Positions 29,183 through 39,702 are shown, counted from the first letter of the stretch. The stretch is DNA of 64,000 bases from Chloroherpetonaceae bacterium (GCA_028277445.1 JANQGG010000005.1:120797-184796); one strand, 5' to 3'. Notes: generated by a model from the sequence alone, not told the origin. Program-made: numbers and translations.

Positions 29183-30769
29183 TTACGATGAAAGTTTAAT
29201 CAAATGTGCATCGAAGACGCCATCAACCTGGTCGATATCTTTAAGGATCTTTTGATCAAGATCGTCATCAACAGATATTACCGTTAAGGCTTCTTTTTTG
29301 GATTCATCCCTGGAGAGCGCCACATTGGCAATATTTAGTTCATTGCGCAGCAAAATCATACCAACGCGTGCCAAGACGCCAGGTTTATCTTCGTTGTTAT
29401 ATATCAGGATGTTGCCTTCGGGTTTGAATTCGCAGAGAAATTGATCCACCATAACCACACGGATTTCTTTGGCGGCAAACACCGCGCCGCCGATCATACG
29501 TTTGGTTTTTCCGTTTTCCAGTTCTACCCGAATCAAATTGGTGTAATCTAAATTTTCTTTTTCATAGCGCAACTCTACATCAACGCCCATTTCATTGGCC
29601 ATTGCCGTAGCATTGATGTAATTGATATCACCTTGGTGGGCAATATCCAGAAAACCTTTTAATGCCGCTGCAGTAATAACTTCGCTATACTTGCGCAGAA
29701 AATCTCCGGAAACCCATACCGTTAAATGCTTGGGTTTTGTATCCACGACCTGGGCAACCATCTGGCCGAGTTTTTCTGCCAAGGTTAAGAACGATTTTAC
29801 CTCCGGCGCCTGAGCCAGCTCGATAGCTGAAGCATTCACAGCGCCAATAAGTTGCTTGGATTTATTCCACTCCACAATCTGCTCAGCAATTTGTTTGGCC
29901 ACCTTGATCTGCGCTTCAACCGTAGAAGCGGCAATGTGCGGAGTCATAATGACATTTTGAAGTTCGCTTAAGGGATTGTTTTCGTTGATTGGTTCTTCAG
30001 CAAACACATCCATTGCAGCCGAAGCCATTTTACCATCCTTTACAGCCTGTGCCATATCATATTCATTAATAATACCGCCTCGAGCACAATTGATGATACG
30101 AACGTCAGGCTTCATTAAATCTATGGTTTCCTTGCAAATCAGGTTTTTTGTCGATTCATTCAGCGAAGAGTGCACAGTGATAAAATCAGCTTGTTTGAAA
30201 TTTTCGCTGAGGGTTAACAGCTCAATATCCAATTTGGTGGCAAATTCATCGGGAAGCATTGGGTCGTAACCGATCGTTCGCATGCCAAATGCCTGCATCC
30301 GTTTGGCAACTTCACGCCCGATCTTACCAACCCCGATTATGGATAATGTTTTACCTTCCAGCTCAACGCCCATCCACTTTTTCTTGTCCCAGATTCCTTG
30401 TTTCATTTCGCCGTGGGCTTGCGGAATATTTCGCGCCGAAGCCAGTATCATCCCACAAGCATGCTCTGCAGCGGAAACGGTATTTCCACCGGGTGTATTC
30501 ATCACAATAATGCCTTTTCGGGTGGCCGCCTCAATATCTATGTTATCGACGCCAGCGCCGGCCCGGCCAATAAGTTTCATATTGGCGGCCATATCTATAA
30601 TATCCGACGTGACTTTTGTAGCGCTTCTGACAATTAATATGTCGTATTCCGAAATAATTGATTTCAACTCATCTTTCGAAAGTTTGGCTTTCTCAGTGAT
30701 CTTATACCCGTTTTTACTCAATATTTCGCCACAACCGGGATTAATGTTATCCGTGATGAGAACTTTCAT
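29183..30769 (-). CDS. serA: D-3-phosphoglycerate dehydrogenase
   Basis: 528 residues, the long form. The substrate and NAD domains are in the first 315 residues: GRAGAGVDNIDIEAATRKG, nucleotide loop GVGKIGREVAKRMQAFG, and INCARGGIINEYDM with the catalytic Arg/Glu/His region ending in MTPHIAAST. An intervening domain and a C-terminal ACT domain follow (ILIYNNEDKPGVLARVGMIL), where serine may bind for feedback control. It catalyses the first step of serine synthesis. Confidence 0.96.
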   Translation of the reverse strand: MKVLITDNINPGCGEILSKNGYKITEKAKLSKDELKSIISEYDILIVRSATKVTSDIIDMAANMKLIGRAGAGVDNIDIEAATRKGIIVMNTPGGNTVSAAEHACGMILASARNIPQAHGEMKQGIWDKKKWMGVELEGKTLSIIGVGKIGREVAKRMQAFGMRTIGYDPMLPDEFATKLDIELLTLSENFKQADFITVHSSLNESTKNLICKETIDLMKPDVRIINCARGGIINEYDMAQAVKDGKMASAAMDVFAEEPINENNPLSELQNVIMTPHIAASTVEAQIKVAKQIAEQIVEWNKSKQLIGAVNASAIELAQAPEVKSFLTLAEKLGQMVAQVVDTKPKHLTVWVSGDFLRKYSEVITAAALKGFLDIAHQGDINYINATAMANEMGVDVELRYEKENLDYTNLIRVELENGKTKRMIGGAVFAAKEIRVVMVDQFLCEFKPEGNILIYNNEDKPGVLARVGMILLRNELNIANVALSRDESKKEALTVISVDDDLDQKILKDIDQVDGVFDAHLIKLSS

Positions 30770-30829
30770 AAGTTTTGGTTTTTTATGTTTTTAAATGTTA
30801 AGTAAAAATTTTTCATTACAGATCAGCAG

Positions 30830-31189
30830 TCAGTGGTCATCATGATTACACTGGCATGAGCCTCCCTGGCAGGAACTCTGTTCAACAGTCGTTGTAATTT
30901 TCCTAAGGTATTCCCAAGTGTATAATCCGGTTTGGTGACCATCTCCCCAAACGGGTTGCAAGGAATAATTGCCGACGATTTCCATGCCTTTCACGGTTGC
31001 CATTTCCTGAGTTATAACTTCAGGCTTTTGTGGTGGCACGCTTTCAAATAAAACGCTTTCCCCCTGACATTCGGCACACGGGCACTCTTGTCTTAAACTT
31101 TTCAGGGTTATGGTTGTCATAAGACCATCATTCCAGGTAAATACCAAATGATCACTACCCTCTTTTTTAACTTTAAGCAATTGAAGCAT
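30830..31189 (-). CDS. DUF971 family protein
   Basis: 119 residues with the DUF971 core: L.v.w.DG....i....LR..CPCA.C.GE, here LRQECPCAECQGE, and then YSLQPVWGDGHQTGLYTWEYLR. This is the domain found at the N-terminus of gamma-butyrobetaine hydroxylase and alone in many bacteria, where it may bind metal or assist Fe-S assembly. The tail SSCQGGSCQCNHDDH is an unusual Cys/His-rich extension that could bind metal. It is on the same strand as serA but about 60 bases upstream. Confidence 0.85.
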   Translation of the reverse strand: MLQLLKVKKEGSDHLVFTWNDGLMTTITLKSLRQECPCAECQGESVLFESVPPQKPEVITQEMATVKGMEIVGNYSLQPVWGDGHQTGLYTWEYLRKITTTVEQSSCQGGSCQCNHDDH

Positions 31190-31368
31190 GAGACTAATCG
31201 GTTAAATTAAATAAAACGGTTATAACCACATATTTTTTAACGGTAAATTTCCGGTTGTTAGTTTTATCACTAAATTATTGACTGGTTGCTGTGTATGGTT
31301 ATGTCCATTAGCATTTCATTCATGTTACATTAATTAGGTGTATTTCCCTATTTTTTTGATTTTCAATT

Positions 31369-33621
31369 ATGATGAAGTCAAGACGAATCGTCTACATACT
31401 TCTTGTTCTCATTGTTCTTTTTGAAGCATTGCTTCTAATTGTAGATTTCGGCATGTATTATGCGTTTAAAGCCCATGCCTATATACTGCCTTTGGGGGTT
31501 TCATACCTAAAAGATGTGTTAAGCGCCGGTATCTTCATATCTATTTATGTGTTAATCAGAAAGCGCTTCATCGAGAATTCCGATAGCAACGACACCTTAT
31601 GGTTTAATGAAGTTGGCATCATGCGTTCGGGTTCTGTTGTTTTGATCTTCACATTAGGATTTTTCTTTGTCGTTGATCAAAGTTTGCCCCAGTCAAATTA
31701 CATAAATGCCCCAAATTCCACATACGATTTTATCGTTCCTGAAAGTTTATTGACCATCATTAAAACTCATATCTTCACCCTCACAATTGGGATCATGCTG
31801 TTGATCGGCTTAGTGGCTTTGGAACGGTTCATTCTTTATAAACGCTCTAAACACACGGCTTCAAATTTTGCAGGTTCGATTGTCATGATCCTGATTTTTG
31901 GCTTTACCATGTCTGGGAAAACCCCCGATGAGACATTTACGCTTCAATCCGTAACGTTTGGCATTTTAAGCATCATTCTGATCACAGTCAACTCGTTTCG
32001 AATATCATGGATTTTACCGCTCAGCCGATCTGACAAGTGGAAATTCAGTGGGTTTATCCTGCTTTTAAGCGGTACGCTTTTCATCTTGTATAAGTGGTTC
32101 GATTTTCATCACCATTTTATTTGGTATAGCAGCATGAGCGGCCATATCCTCTTGATGTTAAGTTTATATCTGGTGTTTTATTTGGTTGTGTCTTTTTTTG
32201 GCATCCTGATTTATCTGCCTTCATCTCGAGATTATGAGCGGAAAACAACTGAAATCAGAAATCTGTATGCCATGAGCAAATTCATCACCGATGTGTTTGA
32301 TGAAGAAAAAATCTATGCTTCACTGCTGCAATATATCTGCAGTTCTATCGGTAATTCCGCCAAAGGTTGGTTGGATATTTATCGAATTGAATCTCTGGAC
32401 GATCTAAAAAAACAATCCAAACTCAATACCGAGACCTTAACCTGCGACCTGAATTCATCATTTAAACAAGCCCGATTCAATACTGTGCATCGTCATATGA
32501 TCAAAGCGCCTATGATTGATGAATTTGCTGAAAAAGCCGGGTTCATATGGAAAGATATTGCCACTCAAAAAGAAGTCATTAAAATTGACGATGTATCTAA
32601 TGAACCAAGGATTATCGGTCAAAAAAAGCCTTTACATAACCTTTGGCGACGTTTTCGGCGTATCCGCCACCGCGATGGTTATCAGATTTCATCGATGGTC
32701 TCAGTTCCTCTTTTATCGCGGACACGATTGATCGGGATTGTACATATTGTAAAAGATGTTGAATACGGATTTGTTAACGACGATCTGGAGCTTATCGTCA
32801 CGTTTGCCGATCAGGCGGCGGTTGCCATAGACAATTCCAGACTTTTTAAACAGCTTATCGAAAAAGAACGCTTAAAACAAGAGCTTTTAATTGCCGAAAA
32901 CTTTCAGGAGCGCTTGCTTCCCCAAAATCCTTTGAATGTTGAAGGTTTTGAACTGGCTAGCTTGTTTTACCCGGCCTATGAAGTTGGCGGTGATTATTAC
33001 GATTTTTTTGAAATCCAAACCCTGAATGGCCAGAAACATTTTGCCATTATTGTTGCCGATGTTTCAGGTAAAGGGACGTTTGCCGCTTTTTACATGGCCG
33101 AACTTAAAGGCATTATTCAATCTCTTTCGAGTGTTTATGCCCACGACCCGGCCGAGCTTATTCGACGAGCCAACGAAACTTTAGTCAATAGCCTGGATAA
33201 ACATGTATTTATCAGTCTCGTGTTTGCGTTGGTAAATGCAACAACCAAAAACGTAACGCTTGTCAATGCCGGGCATTGCCCTGTAGCAACAGTAATGAAC
33301 CAATCCACGCAATTAATAAAAATGGATGGTTTGGCGCTTGGCCTTCGCAAAGGCGACATTTTCAATTCCGTTCTATCTATGAAACGCTTTCAGCTTAACT
33401 CCGGCGATGTGATGGTTTTTTATACCGACGGGGTTATTGAAGCCACAAACGAAGAGAAAGAAGAATTTGGCTACGAACGTTTGAAAAATACACTTTCGGA
33501 AAATCGATCCTTATCGGCTGAAGACATAAAAAACACAATTTTTGACGCGGTTAATACATTTGCCAAAGCTGGTGAATCGAACCGCGATGATTTAACCATT
33601 TTGGTTTTAAAGGTTTTATAA
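31369..33621 (+). CDS. Membrane-bound PP2C-type serine phosphatase with GAF domain (RsbU-like)
   Basis: 750 residues. The first 280 hold about eight hydrophobic helices. A GAF-like sensor region follows (about 300-490, ending ELIVTFADQAAVAIDNSRLF), then a short coiled linker and the SpoIIE/RsbU phosphatase at about 520-750. Phosphatase metal-site motifs are VGGDYYDFFE, IVADVSGKGTFAAFYMA and the late SNRDDLTILVLKV. It likely dephosphorylates the STAS protein encoded next in response to a membrane or small-molecule signal. It starts a same-strand cluster with the STAS protein, the kinase and a second phosphatase. Confidence 0.92.
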   Translation: MMKSRRIVYILLVLIVLFEALLLIVDFGMYYAFKAHAYILPLGVSYLKDVLSAGIFISIYVLIRKRFIENSDSNDTLWFNEVGIMRSGSVVLIFTLGFFFVVDQSLPQSNYINAPNSTYDFIVPESLLTIIKTHIFTLTIGIMLLIGLVALERFILYKRSKHTASNFAGSIVMILIFGFTMSGKTPDETFTLQSVTFGILSIILITVNSFRISWILPLSRSDKWKFSGFILLLSGTLFILYKWFDFHHHFIWYSSMSGHILLMLSLYLVFYLVVSFFGILIYLPSSRDYERKTTEIRNLYAMSKFITDVFDEEKIYASLLQYICSSIGNSAKGWLDIYRIESLDDLKKQSKLNTETLTCDLNSSFKQARFNTVHRHMIKAPMIDEFAEKAGFIWKDIATQKEVIKIDDVSNEPRIIGQKKPLHNLWRRFRRIRHRDGYQISSMVSVPLLSRTRLIGIVHIVKDVEYGFVNDDLELIVTFADQAAVAIDNSRLFKQLIEKERLKQELLIAENFQERLLPQNPLNVEGFELASLFYPAYEVGGDYYDFFEIQTLNGQKHFAIIVADVSGKGTFAAFYMAELKGIIQSLSSVYAHDPAELIRRANETLVNSLDKHVFISLVFALVNATTKNVTLVNAGHCPVATVMNQSTQLIKMDGLALGLRKGDIFNSVLSMKRFQLNSGDVMVFYTDGVIEATNEEKEEFGYERLKNTLSENRSLSAEDIKNTIFDAVNTFAKAGESNRDDLTILVLKVL

Positions 33622-33738
33622 AAATGATATATTTGACCACTTTTCCGTATTTGAATTTTTTAGCATCCTTAGCTATTTATTGCCGTAACAATACATAGAT
33701 AATTACTCATTTCGCTTCAATTCGTTAATCGTTTTTTT

Positions 33739-34107
33739 ATGAGTAAGTTTGAATCTCGTGTGCGTAAGCACAATTCATTGCAAATTATTGATCTGATCGG
33801 AGAGCTCGACGCACACACATCGTTAATTCTGGAAAAAGAACTTTTAGATTTGATCAATCAGGGCCAAACAAAAATTATTCTTAATTTTTCCGAATTAAAG
33901 TACATATCCAGCGCTGGTCTGGGTGTTTTTATGGGATGTATCGATGATATTCGATCAAAAAACGGCGATCTGAAGTTTTCAAACCTTTCGGATAAAATTT
34001 TTGAGGTATTTGATTTGTTGGGATTTCCACACCTTTTTGAAATTTATAACCATGAACAGGAGGCTATGGATAAATTTTTAAGTGATCCAAACACGCAAAA
34101 CTTGTAA
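33739..34107 (+). CDS. STAS-domain anti-sigma factor antagonist (RsbV/SpoIIAA-like)
   Basis: 122 residues. The STAS fold covers almost all of it; the phosphorylatable serine lies in ILNFSELKYISSAGLGVFMG. In partner switching the unphosphorylated form binds the kinase and frees its client. It is flanked by a phosphatase upstream and a kinase 9 bases downstream. Confidence 0.94.
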   Translation: MSKFESRVRKHNSLQIIDLIGELDAHTSLILEKELLDLINQGQTKIILNFSELKYISSAGLGVFMGCIDDIRSKNGDLKFSNLSDKIFEVFDLLGFPHLFEIYNHEQEAMDKFLSDPNTQNL

Positions 34108-34116
34108 AAATTTAGC

Positions 34117-34557
34117 ATGATCAAAGTTTTAGCTGAACATTTAACTGTACCAAGCAATTGTGAGTACCTTGAAGCCATCCGAGGTTTTATCAAAGATGGT
34201 GCTAAAAAAATTGGATTCGATGAAAATGATATTTGGAAAATTGTTTTAGCCGCCGACGAAGCCTGCTCAAATATCATCCGACATGGTTACAAACACGACC
34301 CGTCTAATTTCATAAAAATTGATATTGAACTTAAAGAAAATCGGTTTTTAATTCATATTGAAGATGATGGGTTAATGTATGATCTTAGATTTCACAAAGT
34401 TCCTTCCGATAAAGAATACATCAATGAACCTAAACCCGGGGGACTAGGCATTAAAATCATCCGACATTTAATTGATGAAATTGATTACAACCACACTGAA
34501 AATAAAAATCGTTTAAGCCTTACAAAATTCCTTCCTGAGCATCTTTCAAATTCGTAA
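34117..34557 (+). CDS. Anti-sigma factor-type serine kinase (RsbW/SpoIIAB-like)
   Basis: 146 residues of the GHKL ATPase fold: N-box AADEACSNIIRHGY, G1 box IHIEDDGLMYD and G2 box PGGLGIKIIRHLIDEIDY. It would phosphorylate the STAS protein and bind a client, classically a sigma factor, which is not seen here. It begins 9 bases after the STAS gene, so the two are surely co-transcribed. Confidence 0.93.
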   Translation: MIKVLAEHLTVPSNCEYLEAIRGFIKDGAKKIGFDENDIWKIVLAADEACSNIIRHGYKHDPSNFIKIDIELKENRFLIHIEDDGLMYDLRFHKVPSDKEYINEPKPGGLGIKIIRHLIDEIDYNHTENKNRLSLTKFLPEHLSNS

Positions 34558-34601
34558 CTTTCGACATCTGTTTTTTTGATTTATTACCTATACCTTTTTT
34601 T

Positions 34602-36275
34602 ATGTCGCATTCCAAAAAAGCAAAAAACCGTGGAATTGCGCTGGATTTAAACGCCCTGATCGAAACCAGCAAAATTTTAAACGCCTCTCAGGATTTGGAT
34701 TTCATTTTATCGCATATTTTGAGAACGGTGATGGGTAAGCTTTTAATTTTTAGAGCCTGTATCATCACTTGTGAGGAAGGAAGTAATTCGTTTGAACTGG
34801 CTTCGCACCGAGGCCTAAAAGATGCTCCGATTAAAATCAAGGCGTTGGAACAGTTTAAATCTCAATTTGAGCTATGCCATATCACGCCCATTAAATCCAA
34901 TGAAACGCTTGTCGGCTATCTTTGCTTGGGGCAAAAATTTAATAACGACAACTTTTCATCATCCGAAATTTCGTTTCTGGATTCTCTAGCTTCACTTGCG
35001 GCATCTGCTATTGAAAATGCAGTTTATTTTCGAAAACTTCATCAGCTCAATCAAACCCTTGAACAAAAAATCAATCAATTGGGTACGCTGTTTCAATTAT
35101 CCAACGAGTTAAAACTTCATAAAAGCCGCCGTGAAGTGTTCGATCCACTTTTCAATAGTTTGGAATCGCAATTAAACATTGCGCAATTGCTGGTCATCAG
35201 CAAGCATTCAACAGCATCCCAGATGGAATACGCTAAAAATATTGAGCCCGATAGCCGCTTGCTTGAAGCATCCGAAACACTGCTCAACATCAAGCAACCC
35301 ATTAGGCTCGATAAAACCGCTTACTCTCTTTTAGCTCAACGTGGATTTCAAGTATGTATTCCCCTGAAAACAAACGTCACGTTCGGAATTGTGCTATGCG
35401 GTTCAAGAAACCCGGATTACTCGTTCAGCGACCCGGATTTGGAATTTTTATACTTAGCCGCAAACCATTTAGCTGTAGCCTTGGAGCAGTTTCGTTTTTT
35501 CGATGAAGCCCTGAAACGAAAAGCGCTTGAAAAAGAATTGGATGTGGCTTTTGATATTCAAACCAAACTATTTCCAAAAAACATCCCTTCCGACGACAAT
35601 TTCGATATCGCCACCTATTACAAGCCGTCGCGCCAGGTTGGCGGCGATTATTACGATAGTTTTGAAATTGATCACGACCATATATTTCTGGCCATTGCCG
35701 ATGTCACAGGCAAAGGCATACCGGCGTCGTTGTTGATGTCGAACCTTCAGGCGTTAATTAAAGCCTATATTGAACTGATTCGGCTAAAAAAGATGAGTTT
35801 GTTTGAAATGGTCGGCAAAATCAATAACATTATCTTTGAAAACACGTCTTCCGACAAGTTTATATCGTTTTTTTGCGCTGTTATCGAAAAATCCACTCGC
35901 ACAATTCAATCGGTTAATGCCGGGCATAATCCCCCAATATTAATCAAAGCCTCAGGCGAAATTTGCACATTGACTCATGGCGGCATTGTGCTTGGGGTTG
36001 TGCCAACGCGTCATGCTTACGATTATGAATCCCATCACCTGGAAAATGGCGATTTGCTTCTTCTCTATACCGATGGCATTACCGAAACGATGAATCACAA
36101 ACGTGAAGAGTTTGGCGAAGAGCGTCTTATAGAACTTCTTCTTTCCAACATGGATAACTCATCAGGAGAGACACTGGATCAATTGATCAACCGACTCAAT
36201 GATTTTGCTCAGCCCGATCAACAACATGATGATACCACGGCCATTTGCGTAAAACTCTCAAACATATCCGACTAG
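34602..36275 (+). CDS. Cytoplasmic GAF-PP2C serine phosphatase (second RsbU-like)
   Basis: 557 residues without membrane helices. It has two GAF-like regions (about 15-140 and 160-300), then a coiled linker and the SpoIIE-type phosphatase (about 320-557) with VGGDYYDSFE, AIADVTGKGIPASLLM, LLYTDGITETMN and HDDTTAICVKL. It is a second phosphatase for the same STAS partner, allowing a soluble signal besides the membrane-bound one to reset the switch. It starts 44 bases after the kinase gene. Confidence 0.92.
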   Translation: MSHSKKAKNRGIALDLNALIETSKILNASQDLDFILSHILRTVMGKLLIFRACIITCEEGSNSFELASHRGLKDAPIKIKALEQFKSQFELCHITPIKSNETLVGYLCLGQKFNNDNFSSSEISFLDSLASLAASAIENAVYFRKLHQLNQTLEQKINQLGTLFQLSNELKLHKSRREVFDPLFNSLESQLNIAQLLVISKHSTASQMEYAKNIEPDSRLLEASETLLNIKQPIRLDKTAYSLLAQRGFQVCIPLKTNVTFGIVLCGSRNPDYSFSDPDLEFLYLAANHLAVALEQFRFFDEALKRKALEKELDVAFDIQTKLFPKNIPSDDNFDIATYYKPSRQVGGDYYDSFEIDHDHIFLAIADVTGKGIPASLLMSNLQALIKAYIELIRLKKMSLFEMVGKINNIIFENTSSDKFISFFCAVIEKSTRTIQSVNAGHNPPILIKASGEICTLTHGGIVLGVVPTRHAYDYESHHLENGDLLLLYTDGITETMNHKREEFGEERLIELLLSNMDNSSGETLDQLINRLNDFAQPDQQHDDTTAICVKLSNISD

Positions 36276-36401
36276 TTTTTTTCGTTAAAATAAAGACTTA
36301 GATAAAAAAATGGTATCTTACGGATTCTAGTAAATTGATTGCGAGATTTTGTACAATCACGATGATCATTAAGTCAAAAGAGAAATAATTATTACTTAGA
36401 T

Positions 36402-37466
36402 ATGAAACCGACGTTTGATTTAAGAGTCAAAGGGACGCTGCGTTTAATTTCACCCCGGGCTCTAAAGCAAGAATTACCGATGACGAATGCATCCAATCAA
36501 ACGGTTGTTGATGCACGAAAAACCATAGAAGACATTATTACCCGTCGCGACAACAGATTAATGGTTGTCGTTGGCCCATGCTCTATTCATGATACACGCG
36601 CCGCCTATGAATACTCTGAAAAACTAGCCAAGTTAAGGAACGAGCTTCAGGATCATCTGTATATTATTATGCGGGTTTACTTCGAAAAACCTCGAACAAC
36701 AATTGGCTGGAAAGGCTATATCAACGACCCTCATCTTGATGATTCTTATGATATGGAGTTCGGATTGCGTTCGGCAAGGCAGTTGCTTTTGGAAATCAAC
36801 AACATGGGCTTGCCCGCTGGCACTGAGTTTTTAGACCCCATTACGCCTCAATATTTTTCTGATTTGATTTCATGGGCTGCTATTGGCGCAAGAACTGTGG
36901 AGTCGCAAACCCATCGCGAAATGGCTAGCGGTCTTTCCATGCCGGTTGGATTTAAAAACAGCACCGATGGACGAATGCAAGTAGCCATTGATGCCATGCG
37001 TTCATCGATGCATCCACATAATTTCCTGGGAATTGATCAGGAAGGAAAAACCAGTATTATTCAAACTGCTGGTAACAGTTCCTGCCATGTTGTGCTTCGC
37101 GGCGGCGCATCTAAACCTAATTACGACCCGGAAAGCATTCAGGCTGCCGCCGATTTGCTTACTAAATCCGGACTTCCTTCCGTTGTTATGGTCGATTGCA
37201 GTCACGCCAATTCAGGAAAAAAACATGAGCGCCAAGAACCGGTTTGGCAGCATCTAATTGATCAATATGAAGCGGGAAATCCTCAATTAATGGGCGTCAT
37301 GATTGAAAGTAATCTTAATGAAGGCAATCAAAAAATTCCCGATGATTTAAGAGACCTAAAATACGGCGTTTCAATCACAGACGAATGCATTAGTTGGGAA
37401 ACTACCGACCGTATTTTAAAAGAAGGATTTCAGAAATTAAGCGCCTCGAAGCAGAAAGTCAGCTAA
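36402..37466 (+). CDS. 3-deoxy-7-phosphoheptulonate (DAHP) synthase, class I
   Basis: 354 residues, of the E. coli AroF/AroG/AroH type. Motifs include [65 protein letters not shown] (phosphate and substrate binding) and [10 protein letters not shown]. It condenses phosphoenolpyruvate with erythrose 4-phosphate, the first step of the shikimate pathway. The N-terminus is complete for feedback-regulated forms; which amino acid inhibits it cannot be told. It is a single gene. Confidence 0.96.
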   Translation: MKPTFDLRVKGTLRLISPRALKQELPMTNASNQTVVDARKTIEDIITRRDNRLMVVVGPCSIHDTRAAYEYSEKLAKLRNELQDHLYIIMRVYFEKPRTTIGWKGYINDPHLDDSYDMEFGLRSARQLLLEINNMGLPAGTEFLDPITPQYFSDLISWAAIGARTVESQTHREMASGLSMPVGFKNSTDGRMQVAIDAMRSSMHPHNFLGIDQEGKTSIIQTAGNSSCHVVLRGGASKPNYDPESIQAAADLLTKSGLPSVVMVDCSHANSGKKHERQEPVWQHLIDQYEAGNPQLMGVMIESNLNEGNQKIPDDLRDLKYGVSITDECISWETTDRILKEGFQKLSASKQKVS

Positions 37467-37579
37467 ACCGAATGACGTGATTTTGTTTTAAAAGCGTTTT
37501 TTAAGCATAACCCTTTTAAAATCTACCTTTCCGCTAGAAACGGTATCACAAATCTCTGTTACGGAAAAAATCAAGAAAA

Positions 37580-38713
37580 ATGAGCATTGAAATTCGTGAA
37601 GCAAAAACCAAAAAGGACGTTAAATCATTTATAAAATTTCCTTGGCAAATCTATCGCACCGATTCCGAATTAAATAAATATTGGGTGCCCCCGTTAATTT
37701 CGGATTACGAGAAAACGCTTAATCCAGAGAAGTATCCTTTATGGGAGCATGCTGATCGAGCCCTTTTTACGGCATGGAAAAACGGTAAGATGGTCGGTAC
37801 GATTGCTGCGATTGAAAATCGCCGCCACAATATGATCCATGAAGACAAAGTTGGATTTTGGGGATTTTTTGAATGCATCAACGATCAGGAGGTTGCCAAT
37901 GCGTTGTTCGATAAAGCAAAATCGTGGTTGAAGCAAAAAGGTCTGGAGGCGATGCGCGGCCCGATCAGCCCATCGTTAAACGATCAATGTGGCATGCTTA
38001 CCAAAGGCTTCGACTCCCCACCGGTATTTCTCATGCTTTACAATCCACCTTACTACAACGATCTAACGCTGAACTATGGCCATTATTTGGAACAGGAATT
38101 GGTGGCCTGGTATATTGATCAAAACTTAATTGATAAAGACCGACTTCGCCGCATTGCCAACTTGGTTTTAAAACGTGAAAAAGTCAAGCTAAGACACATC
38201 AATATGAAAGATTTCACCAATGAAATCAAGCGCATCAAAGAAATCTACAATGCAGCCTGGGAAAAAAACTGGGGTTTTGTACCCATGACCGATAAAGAGT
38301 TCGATACCCTGGCCGAAGGCTTTAGCCAGGTCGCTGATCCGGATTTGATCTACATTATTGAAGATGCCGACAAGAAACCGGTAGCCTTTTCGCTTAGCTT
38401 GCCAGATATGAATGTGCCGTTCAAACATGTCAATGGCAACCCATTTACACCTTGGGGTTTAGCAAAGTTTTTATGGTACAAACGCAAAATTACGATGGTG
38501 CGAACTATAACCATGGGCGTAGTGCCTGAGTACCGCAATAAAGGTCTGGATAGCATTATGAATGCTGAAATTATTGATGTTGCGAACGAAAAAGGAATTT
38601 TTGCCAGTGAAATGAGCTGGGTTCTTAAGATCAATGAACCCATGATGAAAGTGGCAAAAGCCATTGGCGCTGAACCTTATAAGGAATACGCCATTTACCA
38701 AGAAAATTTCTAA
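37580..38713 (+). CDS. GNAT-like acetyltransferase family protein
   Basis: 377 residues. The C-terminal half has an acetyl-CoA-binding-like segment (MVRTITMGVVPEYRNKGLDS, then AEIIDVANEKGI), and the N-terminus has a GNAT beta-strand pair (ADRALFTAWKNGKMVGTIAA). The central block GPISPSLNDQCGMLTKGFD recalls a conserved family of unknown substrate. The end is followed after 1 base by the next gene's ATG, which indicates translational coupling and a shared function. The substrate is unknown. Confidence 0.75.
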   Translation: MSIEIREAKTKKDVKSFIKFPWQIYRTDSELNKYWVPPLISDYEKTLNPEKYPLWEHADRALFTAWKNGKMVGTIAAIENRRHNMIHEDKVGFWGFFECINDQEVANALFDKAKSWLKQKGLEAMRGPISPSLNDQCGMLTKGFDSPPVFLMLYNPPYYNDLTLNYGHYLEQELVAWYIDQNLIDKDRLRRIANLVLKREKVKLRHINMKDFTNEIKRIKEIYNAAWEKNWGFVPMTDKEFDTLAEGFSQVADPDLIYIIEDADKKPVAFSLSLPDMNVPFKHVNGNPFTPWGLAKFLWYKRKITMVRTITMGVVPEYRNKGLDSIMNAEIIDVANEKGIFASEMSWVLKINEPMMKVAKAIGAEPYKEYAIYQENF

Positions 38714-38714
38714 T

Positions 38715-39542
38715 ATGGCTGCGGAAAAAACCAGACTTGAAGAAATTCTCTTTGCCCTGGAAAACGGTGAGCGTTTAGGACTGGACGAAGCCCGGCATTT
38801 GATATCCCAATCCAGTAAGCTTTTTGGCGGAAAAGACGCCGAGCGTTTTTTTGAAACCGCTCAAAAAGTTACGTTGAATAAACCTGATTTAATAGAGTTT
38901 TACTGCCCGCCATTTAAAATATCAAATCCCGAAACCAGCGATCTTCTGGAGCGAATCTCAAAAACCCATGCTGAAATTATCTACCTGGATTTTTCGCCAA
39001 ATTTATCGTTTGAAGATATTTTGAGCGTCATTCGTCAGGTTTCTAAACATGTCAATGTTTCGGCGCTCTCGCCAACGCAACTCATGAGCTTGGCCAAAAA
39101 GCAAGACTGTCGGGTATTGGAGCTGTGCCATGAGATTTCTTCAACCGGTATTTCTTATGTGCCGGGTGTCATCAATTGTGCGGAGAACGATCTTTCCACC
39201 ATTGATGAAGTTTTTAGCGTGATGATGATGCTTTCCAAAGTCAGCATTAAAAGCAGTGCATGGCTGCCGCTTTCATTTTCCGATGAAGCCAAGATTGAAC
39301 ATCTCTCCAGAATTCGCGAGTTCGATGATCGGTCTCACGCTATAACCCATGTCTTCTTCGACTTAAACACCTCGTATTCCGATCACGATCTTATGAAAAC
39401 AATTGCAATAGGCCGGTTAATGCTGGATTTTTCAGACAGGCTCTCATTTGTAGACTATCAAACCGACTATTCCAAAACATTGCCTCAAAAACTCAGGTCG
39501 AAATGCATTCAGCTGGGTATCAATCAAATTGGCGTTGTATAA
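38715..39542 (+). CDS. MqnE/MqnC/CofH-like protein lacking the radical-SAM cysteines
   Basis: 275 residues from ATG 38715. The start helix LEEILFALENGERLGLDEARHLI matches the opening of futalosine/deazaflavin radical-SAM enzymes. ALSPTQLMSLAKKQDCRVLEL, GISYVPGVI and MKTIAIGRLML match their middle and C-terminal parts. The CxxxCxxC cluster motif and surrounding N..TN.C block are absent; the corresponding place reads FYCPPFKISNPETSD. It therefore cannot bind the usual cluster and is a non-radical paralogue, perhaps a partner of a real enzyme or a relic. It starts 1 base after the GNAT-like gene. Confidence 0.65.
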   Translation: MAAEKTRLEEILFALENGERLGLDEARHLISQSSKLFGGKDAERFFETAQKVTLNKPDLIEFYCPPFKISNPETSDLLERISKTHAEIIYLDFSPNLSFEDILSVIRQVSKHVNVSALSPTQLMSLAKKQDCRVLELCHEISSTGISYVPGVINCAENDLSTIDEVFSVMMMLSKVSIKSSAWLPLSFSDEAKIEHLSRIREFDDRSHAITHVFFDLNTSYSDHDLMKTIAIGRLMLDFSDRLSFVDYQTDYSKTLPQKLRSKCIQLGINQIGVV

Positions 39543-39702
39543 CCAACTTTCAACATCGTCCAAATACTTTTCCGGTTCACTGTTCTACTCACATATTCGC
39601 GGCCTGGGATACCCGCCATTTTTCATTTCAAGAATTTATCAGGTATCTTTTATTATCGTATTGAAAAAGGTTATTTCATGACACTTTTTAGTTATTTCGT
39701 TT

